Assembly: GCA_910584435.1 (NCBI GenBank)
Contig: CAJUAP010000008.1
Span: forward strand, 1-64,000
DNA: 64,000 bases
DNA from: an uncultured Acetatifactor sp.
GTDB taxonomy: Bacteria > Bacillota > Clostridia > Lachnospirales > Lachnospiraceae
Direction: 5' to 3'
The notes beneath the pieces were generated by a model that worked only from the letters and a program-made list of their open reading frames with translations, was not told the DNA's origin and did not search any database. Within the stretch, counting starts at the first letter, position 1. Each line of letters begins with the position of its first letter. Made by a program: the position numbers and the translations under genes. Below, piece by piece: positions 23,706 to 33,500 of the stretch.

Positions 23706-24821
23706 ATGAAATTTATTGAAGTATCGAATTTGAAAATAGGAATGCGTCTTGCACGTCCAATTTACAGCGAAAAGGGCGTGTTATTGTTTGAGCGTGATTC
23801 CAAATTGACAAAACAGGCAATTGAAAGTGCAGGAAACTTTGGCTTGCTGGGAGTGTATATCCTGGAGCCCGCAGAACCCCTTCCGCCTGTTTCGGAAGAG
23901 GATTTGGAGTTCGAGAGATTTCAGATTATGTCAGTATTTTCTATGCAGGCAGAGCTGGAGAAGATTATTTCTACCAAAAAGCAGGGGAAGATGGAATCCA
24001 TTGTCGGCACAATTACCAAAAAATACGGGCATGTGAACGGAAAGGTGAATTTTTATCAAAACCTGCGCAGCAAGGATGATTACGTGTGCAGACATACTTT
24101 AAACACTGCAATTTTATGTGCATTGATCACGCATACCATGAATCTGATGCCGGAAGAGCAGGGGCACACCGTTTTAGCTGCTTTGGTGCATGAGATTGGC
24201 AAGGCAACAATTTCTAAGGAGATGCTGTTTGACCGTGAGGATGCGGCAGAAAACAGAGAGCGGCTTTATCAGGTGCAGCTGCAGGGATTGGATATCCTGG
24301 AAGAGGCATTTCCTGAGGGGAAGACCTTGAAGAGAATTTGTATGCCGGCGCTCCGCTCGCAGTATGATTTTACCGTATATAACAAAGTAGACCCCAATGT
24401 AAGGCTCTCCAATGCCACGAAGATATTGCTGGTTGCCAACCGATATGATGAGTTGACAGCGATGGATTTACAGGGAAAGTCCGAGTCAGAGATTAAGGCA
24501 ATCTGGGAGTTCCGCGATCATCCGGAACTGTATGATATGCGAGTGGTGGATGCGCTGCTTAAGTCCATTAATATTCTGATTCCCGGTGTCAGCGTTGAAT
24601 TGAGCACGGGGGACAAGGCATTGGTGCTGGTGGAAAATGAGGCGGATGTGCTTCGGCCTGTACTGCTTAATTTCCGTGATAATTCTATTCTTGACTTATC
24701 ATTAAAGAGGAATAGGGATATTCGGATTATGGATATTATGAAGACGCTGGATAACAGGTATGTGATGGATATGGAAGCAATGAAAGAAGCTATGGCACAG
24801 ACAAAGCTGGGGGCATCATAA
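23706..24821 (+). CDS. HD-GYP-like domain protein, degenerate
   Basis: 371 residues from ATG 23706, which has AGGAGAG just upstream. The N-terminal about 70 residues (VSNLKIGMRLARPIYSEKGVLLF) resemble the region often preceding HD-GYP domains. The central HD domain has CRHTLNTAILCALI and LAALVHEIGKATI: the canonical HD pair is HE here and no GYP motif is visible, so c-di-GMP phosphodiesterase activity is doubtful. It ends in a domain with LVENEADVLRPVLLNFRDN, as in other HD-GYP proteins of Clostridia. It precedes the PilT-like gene by 99 bases and probably shares its transcript. It might be a c-di-GMP or other nucleotide effector; this is inference. Confidence 0.75.
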   Translation: MKFIEVSNLKIGMRLARPIYSEKGVLLFERDSKLTKQAIESAGNFGLLGVYILEPAEPLPPVSEEDLEFERFQIMSVFSMQAELEKIISTKKQGKMESIVGTITKKYGHVNGKVNFYQNLRSKDDYVCRHTLNTAILCALITHTMNLMPEEQGHTVLAALVHEIGKATISKEMLFDREDAAENRERLYQVQLQGLDILEEAFPEGKTLKRICMPALRSQYDFTVYNKVDPNVRLSNATKILLVANRYDELTAMDLQGKSESEIKAIWEFRDHPELYDMRVVDALLKSINILIPGVSVELSTGDKALVLVENEADVLRPVLLNFRDNSILDLSLKRNRDIRIMDIMKTLDNRYVMDMEAMKEAMAQTKLGAS

Positions 24822-24920
24822 TATTTTCCAGGTCTGAATTATACGTTCAGTTGATGAAAGGTATTTAAATCAGAAGCATTAAAATCATAGGTATGAAATA
24901 AGAAATGGGGGAAGCGCACA

Positions 24921-25850
24921 ATGCCAGCATCCACATACATATTAGAAGAAATATTGTGTGCAGCCAGAGCAGCCGGAGCCAGCGATGTGCATCTGACAGC
25001 GGGCAGTCAGCCAAGAATGCGTGTGGGCGGAGAACTGTTCCCTATGGGGTTCGCAAGACTGCTGCCGACAGATACATTGGATATTCTGCTGCGGATTCTG
25101 CCAGAGGGACAGAGGGAACAGTTTGAAGAGCAGGGAGAATATGATTTTGCATTTTCGGTTTCCAGAGGCGGACGCTGCAGGGTCAATGCGTATAAGCAGA
25201 AGGGGAATGTGGCGTTGGCATTGCGGCTGGTGGAAGAAAATGTTCCTTCTGCGGAATCCCTGGGTCTGCCGGAAGAGGTAATGGCATTATATCAGTTGAA
25301 ACAGGGGCTGGTGCTGGTAGTGGGAGTTTCCGGAAGCGGTAAATCCACTACACTGGCAGCCTTGATTGATCAGGTCAATACATTTAGAAATGCGCATATT
25401 ATTACATTGGAGAATCCGGTGGAGTATCTGCATTCCCATAAAATGTCCATGGTGAACCAGCGCGAGATTGGTCTGGACAGCAGGGATTATGTCAGCGCGT
25501 TGAAGGCGGTGTTGAGAGAGGATCCGGATGTGATACTGGTAAGTGATCTGGATGACTATGAAACGGCTGCGGCTGCGGTTTCGGCGGCTGAGACAGGACA
25601 TTTGGTATTAGCCGGGGTGTATGCTTCCGGGGTAGAGGATGCAGTGGAACACATCCTGGATGGTGCTTTGCCGCACCGGCAGGCGCAGATGCGATTGCGG
25701 CTTGCCAATGTGCTTGAGGCAGTGGTGTATCAGCACATGGTGCAGGAAGAAGGAGGCAGCCGCAGGGCGGAGTATGAAGTCCTCCGGGGAAGAGAGGATA
25801 TATGGAAATTTCTCGGTGAGGGTATGCATCAGGAACCGGATGAGAAGTAA
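24921..25850 (+). CDS. PilT-like secretion ATPase with altered catalytic motifs
   Basis: 309 residues. The N-terminal PAS-like domain (ASDVHLTAGSQPRMRVGGEL) and RecA-type core match PilT, the pilus retraction ATPase. Walker A GVSGSGKST is intact at 135-143. The Walker B region reads DPDVILVSDLDD where PilT has DPDxILVGEMRD, so the catalytic Glu is Asp209. The His box, normally HTNSA after GHLVxGTL, reads GHLVLAGVYASG with no His. No pilin, PilB or PilC gene is nearby. It may be a weak or regulatory ATPase. ATG 24921 follows GGGGGAAG. Confidence 0.85.
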   Translation: MPASTYILEEILCAARAAGASDVHLTAGSQPRMRVGGELFPMGFARLLPTDTLDILLRILPEGQREQFEEQGEYDFAFSVSRGGRCRVNAYKQKGNVALALRLVEENVPSAESLGLPEEVMALYQLKQGLVLVVGVSGSGKSTTLAALIDQVNTFRNAHIITLENPVEYLHSHKMSMVNQREIGLDSRDYVSALKAVLREDPDVILVSDLDDYETAAAAVSAAETGHLVLAGVYASGVEDAVEHILDGALPHRQAQMRLRLANVLEAVVYQHMVQEEGGSRRAEYEVLRGREDIWKFLGEGMHQEPDEK

Positions 25851-26376
25851 AAAGGTTCTGCACAATGTCATTGGCTCAGGGTTTTGCTGTCTTAATCATC
25901 GGCTTAGTATTTTGAAGTCTTGATATGAATTATGATACGGGCTGTTTGTGGGGGCGGATCAGACAGCAGCATTGAGCTTAATGACATTGGCATGTTTTAT
26001 TGGTATGGTTGAGAGTATTTTTCGTTATAATTCTTTATGAAACTGCAGGGCGTAACAGGCAGTTCAAGTGTTTGGAATTTCTGATAGTTCTTTCCCAAAA
26101 TGTTCGGGATGTTTTCTTTTTTGAAAGTGTCATAGTACATCATTGATGTGTAATTTATGTGCAATTGTTGTTTTTCCGTAACAGTTCAGACAGGTAAATG
26201 AACTGTTATGAAAATGCGCGCAATAGCATGCGTTTTGGCACACGCAATAATTGCAGGGCGGTACGCTGGCGTTGGAGCGAAAATGTCAGCGGCTTCCGTC
26301 CGAAAACAAGGGAAGCCAATGAATGAACAGCGCTGTATTAAAGGTACAGAATGGAATTAAAATGGAGGCAATATAG
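25851..26376 (+). other. 526-base intergenic region before comM
   Basis: No convincing gene. It contains one complete dispersed palindrome at 26179-26208 and, after it, GC-rich sequence (GCATGCGTTTTGGCACACGC and neighbours) like that in element B. No terminator for the PilT-like gene or clear promoter for comM was seen. Confidence 0.5.
26179..26260. repeat. Dispersed palindrome, complete copy with GC-rich tail
   Basis: TAACAGTTCA (26179-26188) and TGAACTGTTA (26199-26208) are a perfect 10-bp pair around GACAGGTAAA. The following GAAAATGCGCGCAATAGCAT stretch resembles the tail at 56247 (GAAAATGCGCACAAAATGCG) and the interior of element B. Confidence 0.7.
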
Positions 26377-27930
26377 ATGTTTACTACAATATTTTCAGGA
26401 GCGCTTCTTGGAGTCAGGGCATATCCTGTGTCCGTGGAAGTGGATATTTCCAGGGGGCTTCCGGCTTTTTATATGGTGGGGTCTCTGAGCACGGAGGTCA
26501 GGGAATCCAGGGAAAGGGTCACTGTGGCGTTAAAAAATGTGGGATTAAATATACCGCCCTGTCATGTGACCGTGAATCTGTCTCCGGCGGACAGGAGAAA
26601 GGAGGGGACGGCTTTTGACCTGCCCATTGCGGTGGGAATCCTGGAAGCGGCTGAAATGATTCCCAAGGAATCAACAAAGGGAATTCTCTTCCTGGGAGAA
26701 TTGGGGTTAGACGGGGAGCTGAAGCCGGCAAGGGGTGTACTTCCCATAGTACAGGAAGCGGCCGTATGGGGAATCAAAGAATGCATAGTTCCCAAAGCAA
26801 ATGAGAGAGAAGGGGCGGTGATTCCCGGAATTATCGTCAGAGGTGCACAGAATATATTGGAAATTATGCATTTCCTGAAGGCGGAAAAGGAAGAGAGGGA
26901 GTCGGTCTTACAGGCTGTCGGGGTGGATGGGAAGCAATTCTTTGAAGGCGGAGGGGATGTGGAAGGAGAAAAGCCGGATTTCAGCGAAGTGACAGGACAG
27001 GATACGGCCAGGAGAGCAGCGGAAATAGCGGCGGCAGGGTTCCACAATCTGCTTATGGTCGGTCCCCCGGGGGCGGGGAAGTCCATGATAGCCAAGAGGA
27101 TACCCGGCATTCTGCCCACGCTTACTTTGGAGGAAAGCCTGGAGGTGACTTCCATTGTCAGTGTGGCAGGGCTTATGAAAGAGGGGGAAGCGCTGGTGGC
27201 AGAGCGGCCTTTCAGAAGTCCTCATCACACCATTTCACAACCTGCGCTGATTGGCGGAAATGCGGTGCCGAGGCCGGGGATGATCTCTTTAGCGCACAGG
27301 GGTGTTCTGTTTCTGGACGAATTGCCGGAGTTCCAACGGAGCGTATTGGATGCTCTGCGTCAGCCTATAGAGGACAGACTGGTAACGATTGCCAGGGCAG
27401 GAGGCAATGTGACGTATCCCAGTGATTTTATGCTGGTATGCGCCATGAACCCCTGTCCCTGTGGATATTATCCTGACAAGAACCGCTGCCATTGCACAGA
27501 GACACAGGTGAGAAGGTATATGGGGAAGGTGTCGGGGCCGATTTTGGACAGAATTGATCTCTGTGTGGAACTGGAGCCGGTGGATTTCTTCTGCCTGAAA
27601 GAAAAGACAGGAAATGAGAGCAGCGCGGATATCAGAAAACGGGTCAGCAGGGCAAGACAACGTCAGAAAGAGAGATTTGCCGGAACAAATTATCGGTTTA
27701 ACGGAGATATCGAGGCGTCTGTGATTGAAAAATATTGTCATCTGGGAGCGGAAGAACAGCATTGCATGGAGCAGCTTTATCATTCGCTGCAGTTGAGTGC
27801 AAGAGCGTATCACCGCATTCTGAGAGTGGCAAGAACCATAGCAGATCTGGAAGAAGCGGAGCAGATTAAAACGGAGCATTTAATGGAGGCTTCTTTTTAC
27901 AGACCTTCGCTGGAATATTGGGGGCATTAA
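26377..27930 (+). CDS. comM: YifB/ComM family Mg-chelatase-like AAA+ ATPase
   Basis: 517 residues. The N-terminal Lon-protease-fold-like domain (VEVDISRGLPAFYMVG) is followed by an AAA+ core with Walker A GPPGAGKS near 229-236 and Walker B VLFLDELPEF. A cysteine-rich NPCPCGYYPDKNRCHC segment and a C-terminal Mg-chelatase subdomain complete it. ComM is a hexameric branch-migration helicase that helps integrate single-stranded DNA during natural transformation. ATG 26377 follows GGAGG at 26363. dprA, also a transformation gene, is next, separated by about 125 bases: a common pairing in Clostridia. Confidence 0.95.
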   Translation: MFTTIFSGALLGVRAYPVSVEVDISRGLPAFYMVGSLSTEVRESRERVTVALKNVGLNIPPCHVTVNLSPADRRKEGTAFDLPIAVGILEAAEMIPKESTKGILFLGELGLDGELKPARGVLPIVQEAAVWGIKECIVPKANEREGAVIPGIIVRGAQNILEIMHFLKAEKEERESVLQAVGVDGKQFFEGGGDVEGEKPDFSEVTGQDTARRAAEIAAAGFHNLLMVGPPGAGKSMIAKRIPGILPTLTLEESLEVTSIVSVAGLMKEGEALVAERPFRSPHHTISQPALIGGNAVPRPGMISLAHRGVLFLDELPEFQRSVLDALRQPIEDRLVTIARAGGNVTYPSDFMLVCAMNPCPCGYYPDKNRCHCTETQVRRYMGKVSGPILDRIDLCVELEPVDFFCLKEKTGNESSADIRKRVSRARQRQKERFAGTNYRFNGDIEASVIEKYCHLGAEEQHCMEQLYHSLQLSARAYHRILRVARTIADLEEAEQIKTEHLMEASFYRPSLEYWGH

Positions 27931-28056
27931 AGTGGGAGGGAAAATCCCGCAGACGGTCAAGACTGCCGTAATCAGCAAATGTTCGCTGGCGGAAAAATAT
28001 GTGATTATGGAAAAATTTCCACAAGCGGAAATGGGATTGAGAAGGGATGGGATGGA

Positions 28057-29211
28057 ATGAATTGGGATAAATGGAATGAAAGGGAGAGCATGTATGCCTG
28101 CTGGCTGTGTAATTTCCCATATATCAGTAACAGGCAGCTGCACCGCTTGTCGGAAGTCTGTGGAGGAGCGGAGGGTATCTACCTGGCAAGCCCGGAAGTA
28201 TGGGGAAGTGTGCTGTCGCCGGAACAAGTGGCAAGGTTAAAAGATTATACTGCGAGGTGGATTCCGGGGGAAGCGTATGACAGGATGCTGGAGAGGGGAA
28301 TCAGGATTGTGACTGTCAGGGATGCAGATTATCCTAAGCGGCTGAAGAATATTTCGGATGCACCCTATGGTTTGTTCGTTATGGGGCAGCTTCCGGACGA
28401 AAATGTGCCGGCGGTTGCCGTAATTGGTGCAAGGGATTGCTCCGAATATGGTAAATATGTGGCAAAGCAGCTGGGAGCAGTGCTTGGAAGATGCAATATT
28501 ACGGTTATCAGCGGTATGGCAAGAGGGATTGACTGCATTAGTCAGGAGGCTGCGCTGGATGCAGGAGGGAATTCCATCGGGGTATTGGGCTGCGGTGTGG
28601 ATATCTGTTATCCGGCGCAGAACAGGGAACTGTACAGGCGTCTGGCGAAAACAGGGGCAGTGTTTTCGGCTTATCCCATGGGTACTGCCGCGCTTCCGCA
28701 GAATTTTCCTCCAAGAAACCGTATTGTCAGCGGATTGGCGGATGCTGTGGTTGTAGTGGAGGCCAGGATGAAGAGCGGAACATTGATTACCGTAGACATG
28801 GCATTGGATCAGGGCAGAGAGGTGTATGCAGTGCCCGGACGTGTGACGGACAGACTGAGTGACGGCTGTAATCGTCTGCTCAGGCAGGGGGCGGGGGTAT
28901 TGCTGGAGCCGGAGGGATTCGTGGAAGAAGTGTGGGAGCTGTACCAGAGAAAAGGCGGCGCTGGCTGTGCGGGAATGCCGCAGGATGTATCCGTTCCCGA
29001 TTCCGCGGCTGCGGATGTATTGCAGTTATCCCCTGAACTGGCGGCTGTATATAAAGCGCTTGATTTCAGCCCCCGTTCTGCAGAAGAAATCAGAGGAAAA
29101 CTGCCGGAGCAATATCGCGGACAGCAGATAGTTTCCCGGCTTATGAGGCTGTGTGTGGAAAAACTTGCCGTACAGGTCAGCCCGGGGCGTTTCTGCAGAA
29201 CAGGTGAATAA
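28057..29211 (+). CDS. dprA: DNA-processing protein DprA
   Basis: 384 residues from ATG 28057; the frame extends to 27979 without a better start. The SAM-like N-terminal region is followed by the Rossmann DprA domain with AVIGARDCSEYG, ISGMARGIDCISQEAALDAG, GVLGCGVDICYP, FPPRNRIVSGLADAVVVVEA and SGTLITVDMALDQGREVYAVPG. A winged-helix C-terminal domain follows (about 310-384). DprA protects incoming single-stranded DNA and loads RecA on it. With comM it suggests DNA uptake machinery, or at least housekeeping recombination functions; other com genes are not in the window. Confidence 0.95.
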   Translation: MNWDKWNERESMYACWLCNFPYISNRQLHRLSEVCGGAEGIYLASPEVWGSVLSPEQVARLKDYTARWIPGEAYDRMLERGIRIVTVRDADYPKRLKNISDAPYGLFVMGQLPDENVPAVAVIGARDCSEYGKYVAKQLGAVLGRCNITVISGMARGIDCISQEAALDAGGNSIGVLGCGVDICYPAQNRELYRRLAKTGAVFSAYPMGTAALPQNFPPRNRIVSGLADAVVVVEARMKSGTLITVDMALDQGREVYAVPGRVTDRLSDGCNRLLRQGAGVLLEPEGFVEEVWELYQRKGGAGCAGMPQDVSVPDSAAADVLQLSPELAAVYKALDFSPRSAEEIRGKLPEQYRGQQIVSRLMRLCVEKLAVQVSPGRFCRTGE

Positions 29212-29230
29212 AGTTACGAATAAATAATGA

Positions 29231-29259
29231 TAGGCAACCATTGCGATATGTGATATGAT
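29231..29259 (+). promoter_or_regulatory. Candidate promoter of ispG-polC
   Basis: TAGGCA (29231-29236), 17-base spacer, TATGAT (29254-29259). The -35 match is weak (4 of 6). It would give a leader of about 230 bases that includes GC-rich sequence (GGCGCC at 29331 and 29391) with no recognised riboswitch. Confidence 0.35.
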
Positions 29260-29493
29260 AGATAGGGCAGATAGGATAAATTGTCCGGCTGAGAAATGTC
29301 AAGAGGAAATTTGAACACAGTTTCGGATCATAGGCGCCCGGAAGGAAATTTCAGCAGCGCCTTCTGCAGGTAAAATTTTCTTCCCTGGTTGGGGCGCCGG
29401 GGCGGAGAGACGGAACTGGAATAGGAGAAAAAGGAATGTATGTGTCCCTGCAGGAGGTGCCGATGTGTAGGGCAGCGGAAACAGGAGGGTATT

Positions 29494-30546
29494 ATGCATA
29501 GAGAGCATACGAAAACAGTGCAGATAGGTGATAAGATAATCGGTGGAGGCAATCCCATACTGATACAGTCTATGACAAATACGAAGACCCAGGATGTAAA
29601 GTCTACTGTGGCCCAGATTCTGGCGCTGGAACGGGCGGGCTGTGAGATTATCCGCTGTACGGTGCCGGATATGGAAGCGGCAGAAGCATTTGCAGAGATA
29701 AAAAAGCAGATTCACATTCCGCTGGTGGCGGATATCCACTTTGATTATAAGCTTGCCATTGCTGCCATGGAAAACGGTGCGGATAAGATACGCATCAATC
29801 CCGGTAATATCGGCGGCCCGGAGAAGGTGAAAGCAGTGGCGGATGTGGCAAAGGAGAGAAATATTCCTATCCGTATCGGCGTCAACAGCGGTTCCCTGGA
29901 AAAGGCTCTGCTGGAAAAATACGGCGGCGTCACTGCAGAGGGGATTGTGGAAAGTGCGCTGGATAAGGTACATATGGTGGAAGAGTCCGGCTATGATAAT
30001 CTGGTAATCAGTATTAAGTCTTCAGATGTACTTATGTGCGTGAAAGCCCATGAGCTGCTGGCGGACAGAACCAGTTATCCTCTTCATGTGGGAATTACGG
30101 AATCGGGGACAGTGCAGAGCGGTAATATAAAATCATCTGTCGGATTGGGCATTATTTTATATCAGGGGATAGGCGATACCATTCGTGTGTCCCTGACAGG
30201 CGATCCTGTGGAGGAAATTAAGTCGGCAAAGTTAATCCTGCGCACATTGGGATTGCGCAGTGGCGGTATTGAAGTAGTGTCCTGTCCTACCTGCGGCAGA
30301 ACCAGAATAGACCTGATTGGCCTTGCGGCACAGGTGGAGAAAATGGTGGAAGCATATCCTTTGGACATTAAGGTGGCTGTGATGGGATGTGCGGTAAACG
30401 GGCCGGGAGAGGCAAAGGAAGCTGATATAGGCATTGCGGGCGGTGACGGAGAGGGGCTGCTGATTAAAAAAGGCGAAATTATCCGCAAGGTGCCGGAAGA
30501 GCAGCTGCTCAATGTATTAAAGGAAGAGTTGGATAACTGGAAATGA
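29494..30546 (+). CDS. ispG: 4-hydroxy-3-methylbut-2-en-1-yl diphosphate synthase (IspG)
   Basis: 350 residues from ATG 29494 with GGAGG upstream; an in-frame extension to 29440 lacks a good site. IspG is the [4Fe-4S] enzyme of the MEP isoprenoid pathway that converts MEcPP to HMBPP. The cluster cysteines are visible in SCPTCGRTRIDL and in VMGCAVNGPGE. The TIM-barrel part begins IQSMTNTKTQDV. The stop overlaps the polC start (ATGA at 30543-30546), so IspG and PolC are translationally coupled. Dxr and RseP genes, which often precede ispG, are not here. Confidence 0.97.
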   Translation: MHREHTKTVQIGDKIIGGGNPILIQSMTNTKTQDVKSTVAQILALERAGCEIIRCTVPDMEAAEAFAEIKKQIHIPLVADIHFDYKLAIAAMENGADKIRINPGNIGGPEKVKAVADVAKERNIPIRIGVNSGSLEKALLEKYGGVTAEGIVESALDKVHMVEESGYDNLVISIKSSDVLMCVKAHELLADRTSYPLHVGITESGTVQSGNIKSSVGLGIILYQGIGDTIRVSLTGDPVEEIKSAKLILRTLGLRSGGIEVVSCPTCGRTRIDLIGLAAQVEKMVEAYPLDIKVAVMGCAVNGPGEAKEADIGIAGGDGEGLLIKKGEIIRKVPEEQLLNVLKEELDNWK

Positions 30547-33500
30547 TGACAACACAGAAACCTTTTTTTGAAGTTTTTCCCACTTTGGACATTCAGGGGA
30601 CATTGCATGATATGCTGGAACAGACAAAGATAGAAAGGGTATCCGCTACGAAACAGAAGGACAGGCTTTCGGTCTATTTGTTCAGCACAAGGCTGATATT
30701 GAAAGAAGATATCAGAGCGGCAGAGCGGGAGATAAAGAAACAATTGTTTCCCAACGCTGCATTGGCGGTGAGAATACGGGAGCGTTTTGAGCTTTCTTCC
30801 CAGTATACCCCTGAAAACCTGATGGAGGTATACAGGGAAAGTATTTTATTTGAACTGCAGGAATACAGCCATATCGAGTACAATGCCTTCCGGACGGCGG
30901 ATATTTCCTATCCGGAAGGTGCAGGGATTCTTCTTACACTGGAAGATACTGTATTAAACAGGAGTAAGGAGGAGGAGCTTGTGCGTGTGCTGGAGAAGAT
31001 ACTGGTGGAACGCTGTGGGCTGCAGACGGGTATTGAAGTGGCTTATAAAGAAGCGCATACTGGAAGATATGCCGAAGATGATGCGCTGCGGATTCAAATG
31101 AAGGTGAATGAAATATACCATCGTGCGAAAAAAGGCCTTATGAAAGGGGAAGGGGCGGAAGGGCAGGCATATGGTGATGCCGGCCAGGGACATGGGAGTG
31201 ATGGTCCGGGTTACGGCAGTACAGGGCAGGAAGCAGACGGTGCACAAGAATATGGAACAGCAGGCCGGAGTGCCGGCGGAGGTGCAGGACAGATAGAAGG
31301 CGGCAATGGCGGCAGGTCCGGAGGTGCAGGTCAGGGCGGCAACAGCGGTGCAGACGGCACAGGTCAGGGCGGCAACGGCGGTGTATATGGCACAGGCCGG
31401 GGAGGAAACAGCGGTGCAACGGCGGCCGGTAATCGTGCAGGTACAGGTATTTCCGGTGCGGATAGGACAGGAGGCAATGGGACACAAGGCGGCAAAAGCG
31501 GTGCGGACAACACAGGGAGCAGTATGCCCCAGGGTTATAGCAGCATAAAAGGCAAGCAGGGAGGTACGACACAGAGTTACGGAGGTAAAACGGGGGGCTT
31601 CCGGCGTGGAGAATTTCGCAGAAGCGGCGATTATAGTCATTCTCCGAAGCAGTCCGATAATCCCGATGTTATTTATGGACGTGATTTTGAAGAAGATGCC
31701 ATACCGATCGAAGATATCGTTGGAGAGTTAGGGGATGTAACCATACGCGGTAAGATACTGAAACTTGACAGCCGTGAGATTAGAAATGAGAAGACCATTA
31801 TTACCTTTGACGTGACGGATTTTACGGACACCATTTCCATAAAACTGTTTGCGAAGAATGAATTTGCCAAGGAGCTGATGGGAAGCCTGAAGCCTGGGAC
31901 TTTTGTGAAGATAAAAGGTGTGGCCACACTGGATAAATTCGATCACGAGATTACCATAGGCTCCCTTGCAGGTATCAAGAAAATATCCGATTTTACTACA
32001 ACCCGTATGGATATGGCGCCCCATAAACGTGTGGAGCTTCATTGCCATACGAAAATGAGCGATATGGATGGCGTGTCCGAGGTGAAGGATATTGTAAAAC
32101 GGGCGTATCAATGGGGACATCGAGCCATTGCTATTACAGATCACGGCGTAGTACAGGGATATACGGACGCCAATCATGTGTGGGATGATCTCTGGGGAGC
32201 GGAAAAGGCGAAACGAAAAGAAGCTGGGGATGAAAGTCCTGATAAACAGGATTTCTTTAAAGTAATATATGGCCTGGAAGCTTATCTGGTGGACGATTTG
32301 AAGGAGATTGTCACCGGCAGCAGAGGACAGAAATTAAATGAAGATTTCGTGGTATTTGATATTGAGACAACCGGTTTCTCACCTGTAAACAATCGGATTA
32401 TAGAAATCGGCGCGGTGAAGGTATGCGGCGGACAGGTTACGGAACGTTTTTCCACATTTGTCAATCCGCAGGTTCCGATTCCGTTTGAGATTGAGAAGCT
32501 GACGAGTATTCGTGATGATATGGTGCAGGATGCCCCTTTGATAGAGGAAGTGCTTCCTGAATTTCTGGCATTTGCCAGGGGATGTGTGCTGGTGGCGCAT
32601 AATGCCGGTTTTGACATGAGTTTTATTCTTGAAAATATCAGGCGCCTGGGAATCACGGTCGCGGCGGAGAACACAGCTTCCGGCAAACCTTCATCAGGGC
32701 CGTTTACCTATGTGGATACGGTGGGAATTGCAAGGGTTCTGCTTCCGGATCAGGCCAAGCACACCCTGGACGCAGTGGCGAAGACGCTGAATATTTCACT
32801 GGAAAATCATCATAGGGCTGTGGATGATGCGGAATGTACCGCACTGATATTTGTGAAATTTATTAAAATGCTGGCGGAACAGAATATACATACGCTGTCG
32901 CAGGTCAATGAATTGGGGGCCTCCAGCACGGAAGCAGTAAAAAAGATGCCTTCCTATCATGCGATTATTCTGGCAAAAAATGATCTGGGGCGTATTAATC
33001 TGTATCGATTGGTATCAGAATCCCATCTGAATTATTTCCACAGAATGCCGAGGATTCCCAAGAGTCTGGTGATGAAATACCGGGAGGGGCTTATTCTGGG
33101 CAGCGCCTGTGAAGCGGGAGAGTTATACCGGGCGTTATTGGACGGCCAGAGTGATATGCAGATTGCAAGGCTGGTACATTTTTATGATTACCTGGAGATT
33201 CAGCCGGTGGGGAATAATAAGTTTATGATTGCCTCTGAAAAAATCCGGGACATCAATTCCCTGGAGGATATCCGGAATGTGAACCGGCGCATTGTGAAAT
33301 TAGGAGAGCAGTTTCACAAACCTGTGGTGGCCACCTGTGATGTGCATTTCCTTGACCCGGAAGACGAGGTATACCGCCGTATTATTATGACGGGAAAGGG
33401 ATTTGCCGATGCAGATGAACAGGCGCCGCTGTACCTGCACACCACGGATGAAATGCTGGAAGAATTTGCTTATCTGGGCAGCGATAAGGCGTATGAAATC

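Noticed and set aside
29260..29493. Riboswitch in the ispG leader
   Set aside because: GC-rich segments are present but no consensus core of a known riboswitch class could be recognised.
30954..31640. Long minus-strand open frames opposite the polC insertion
   Set aside because: They are the complement of the Gly-rich coding repeat; lack of stops there follows from GC-rich low complexity. PolC is clearly the real frame on both sides.
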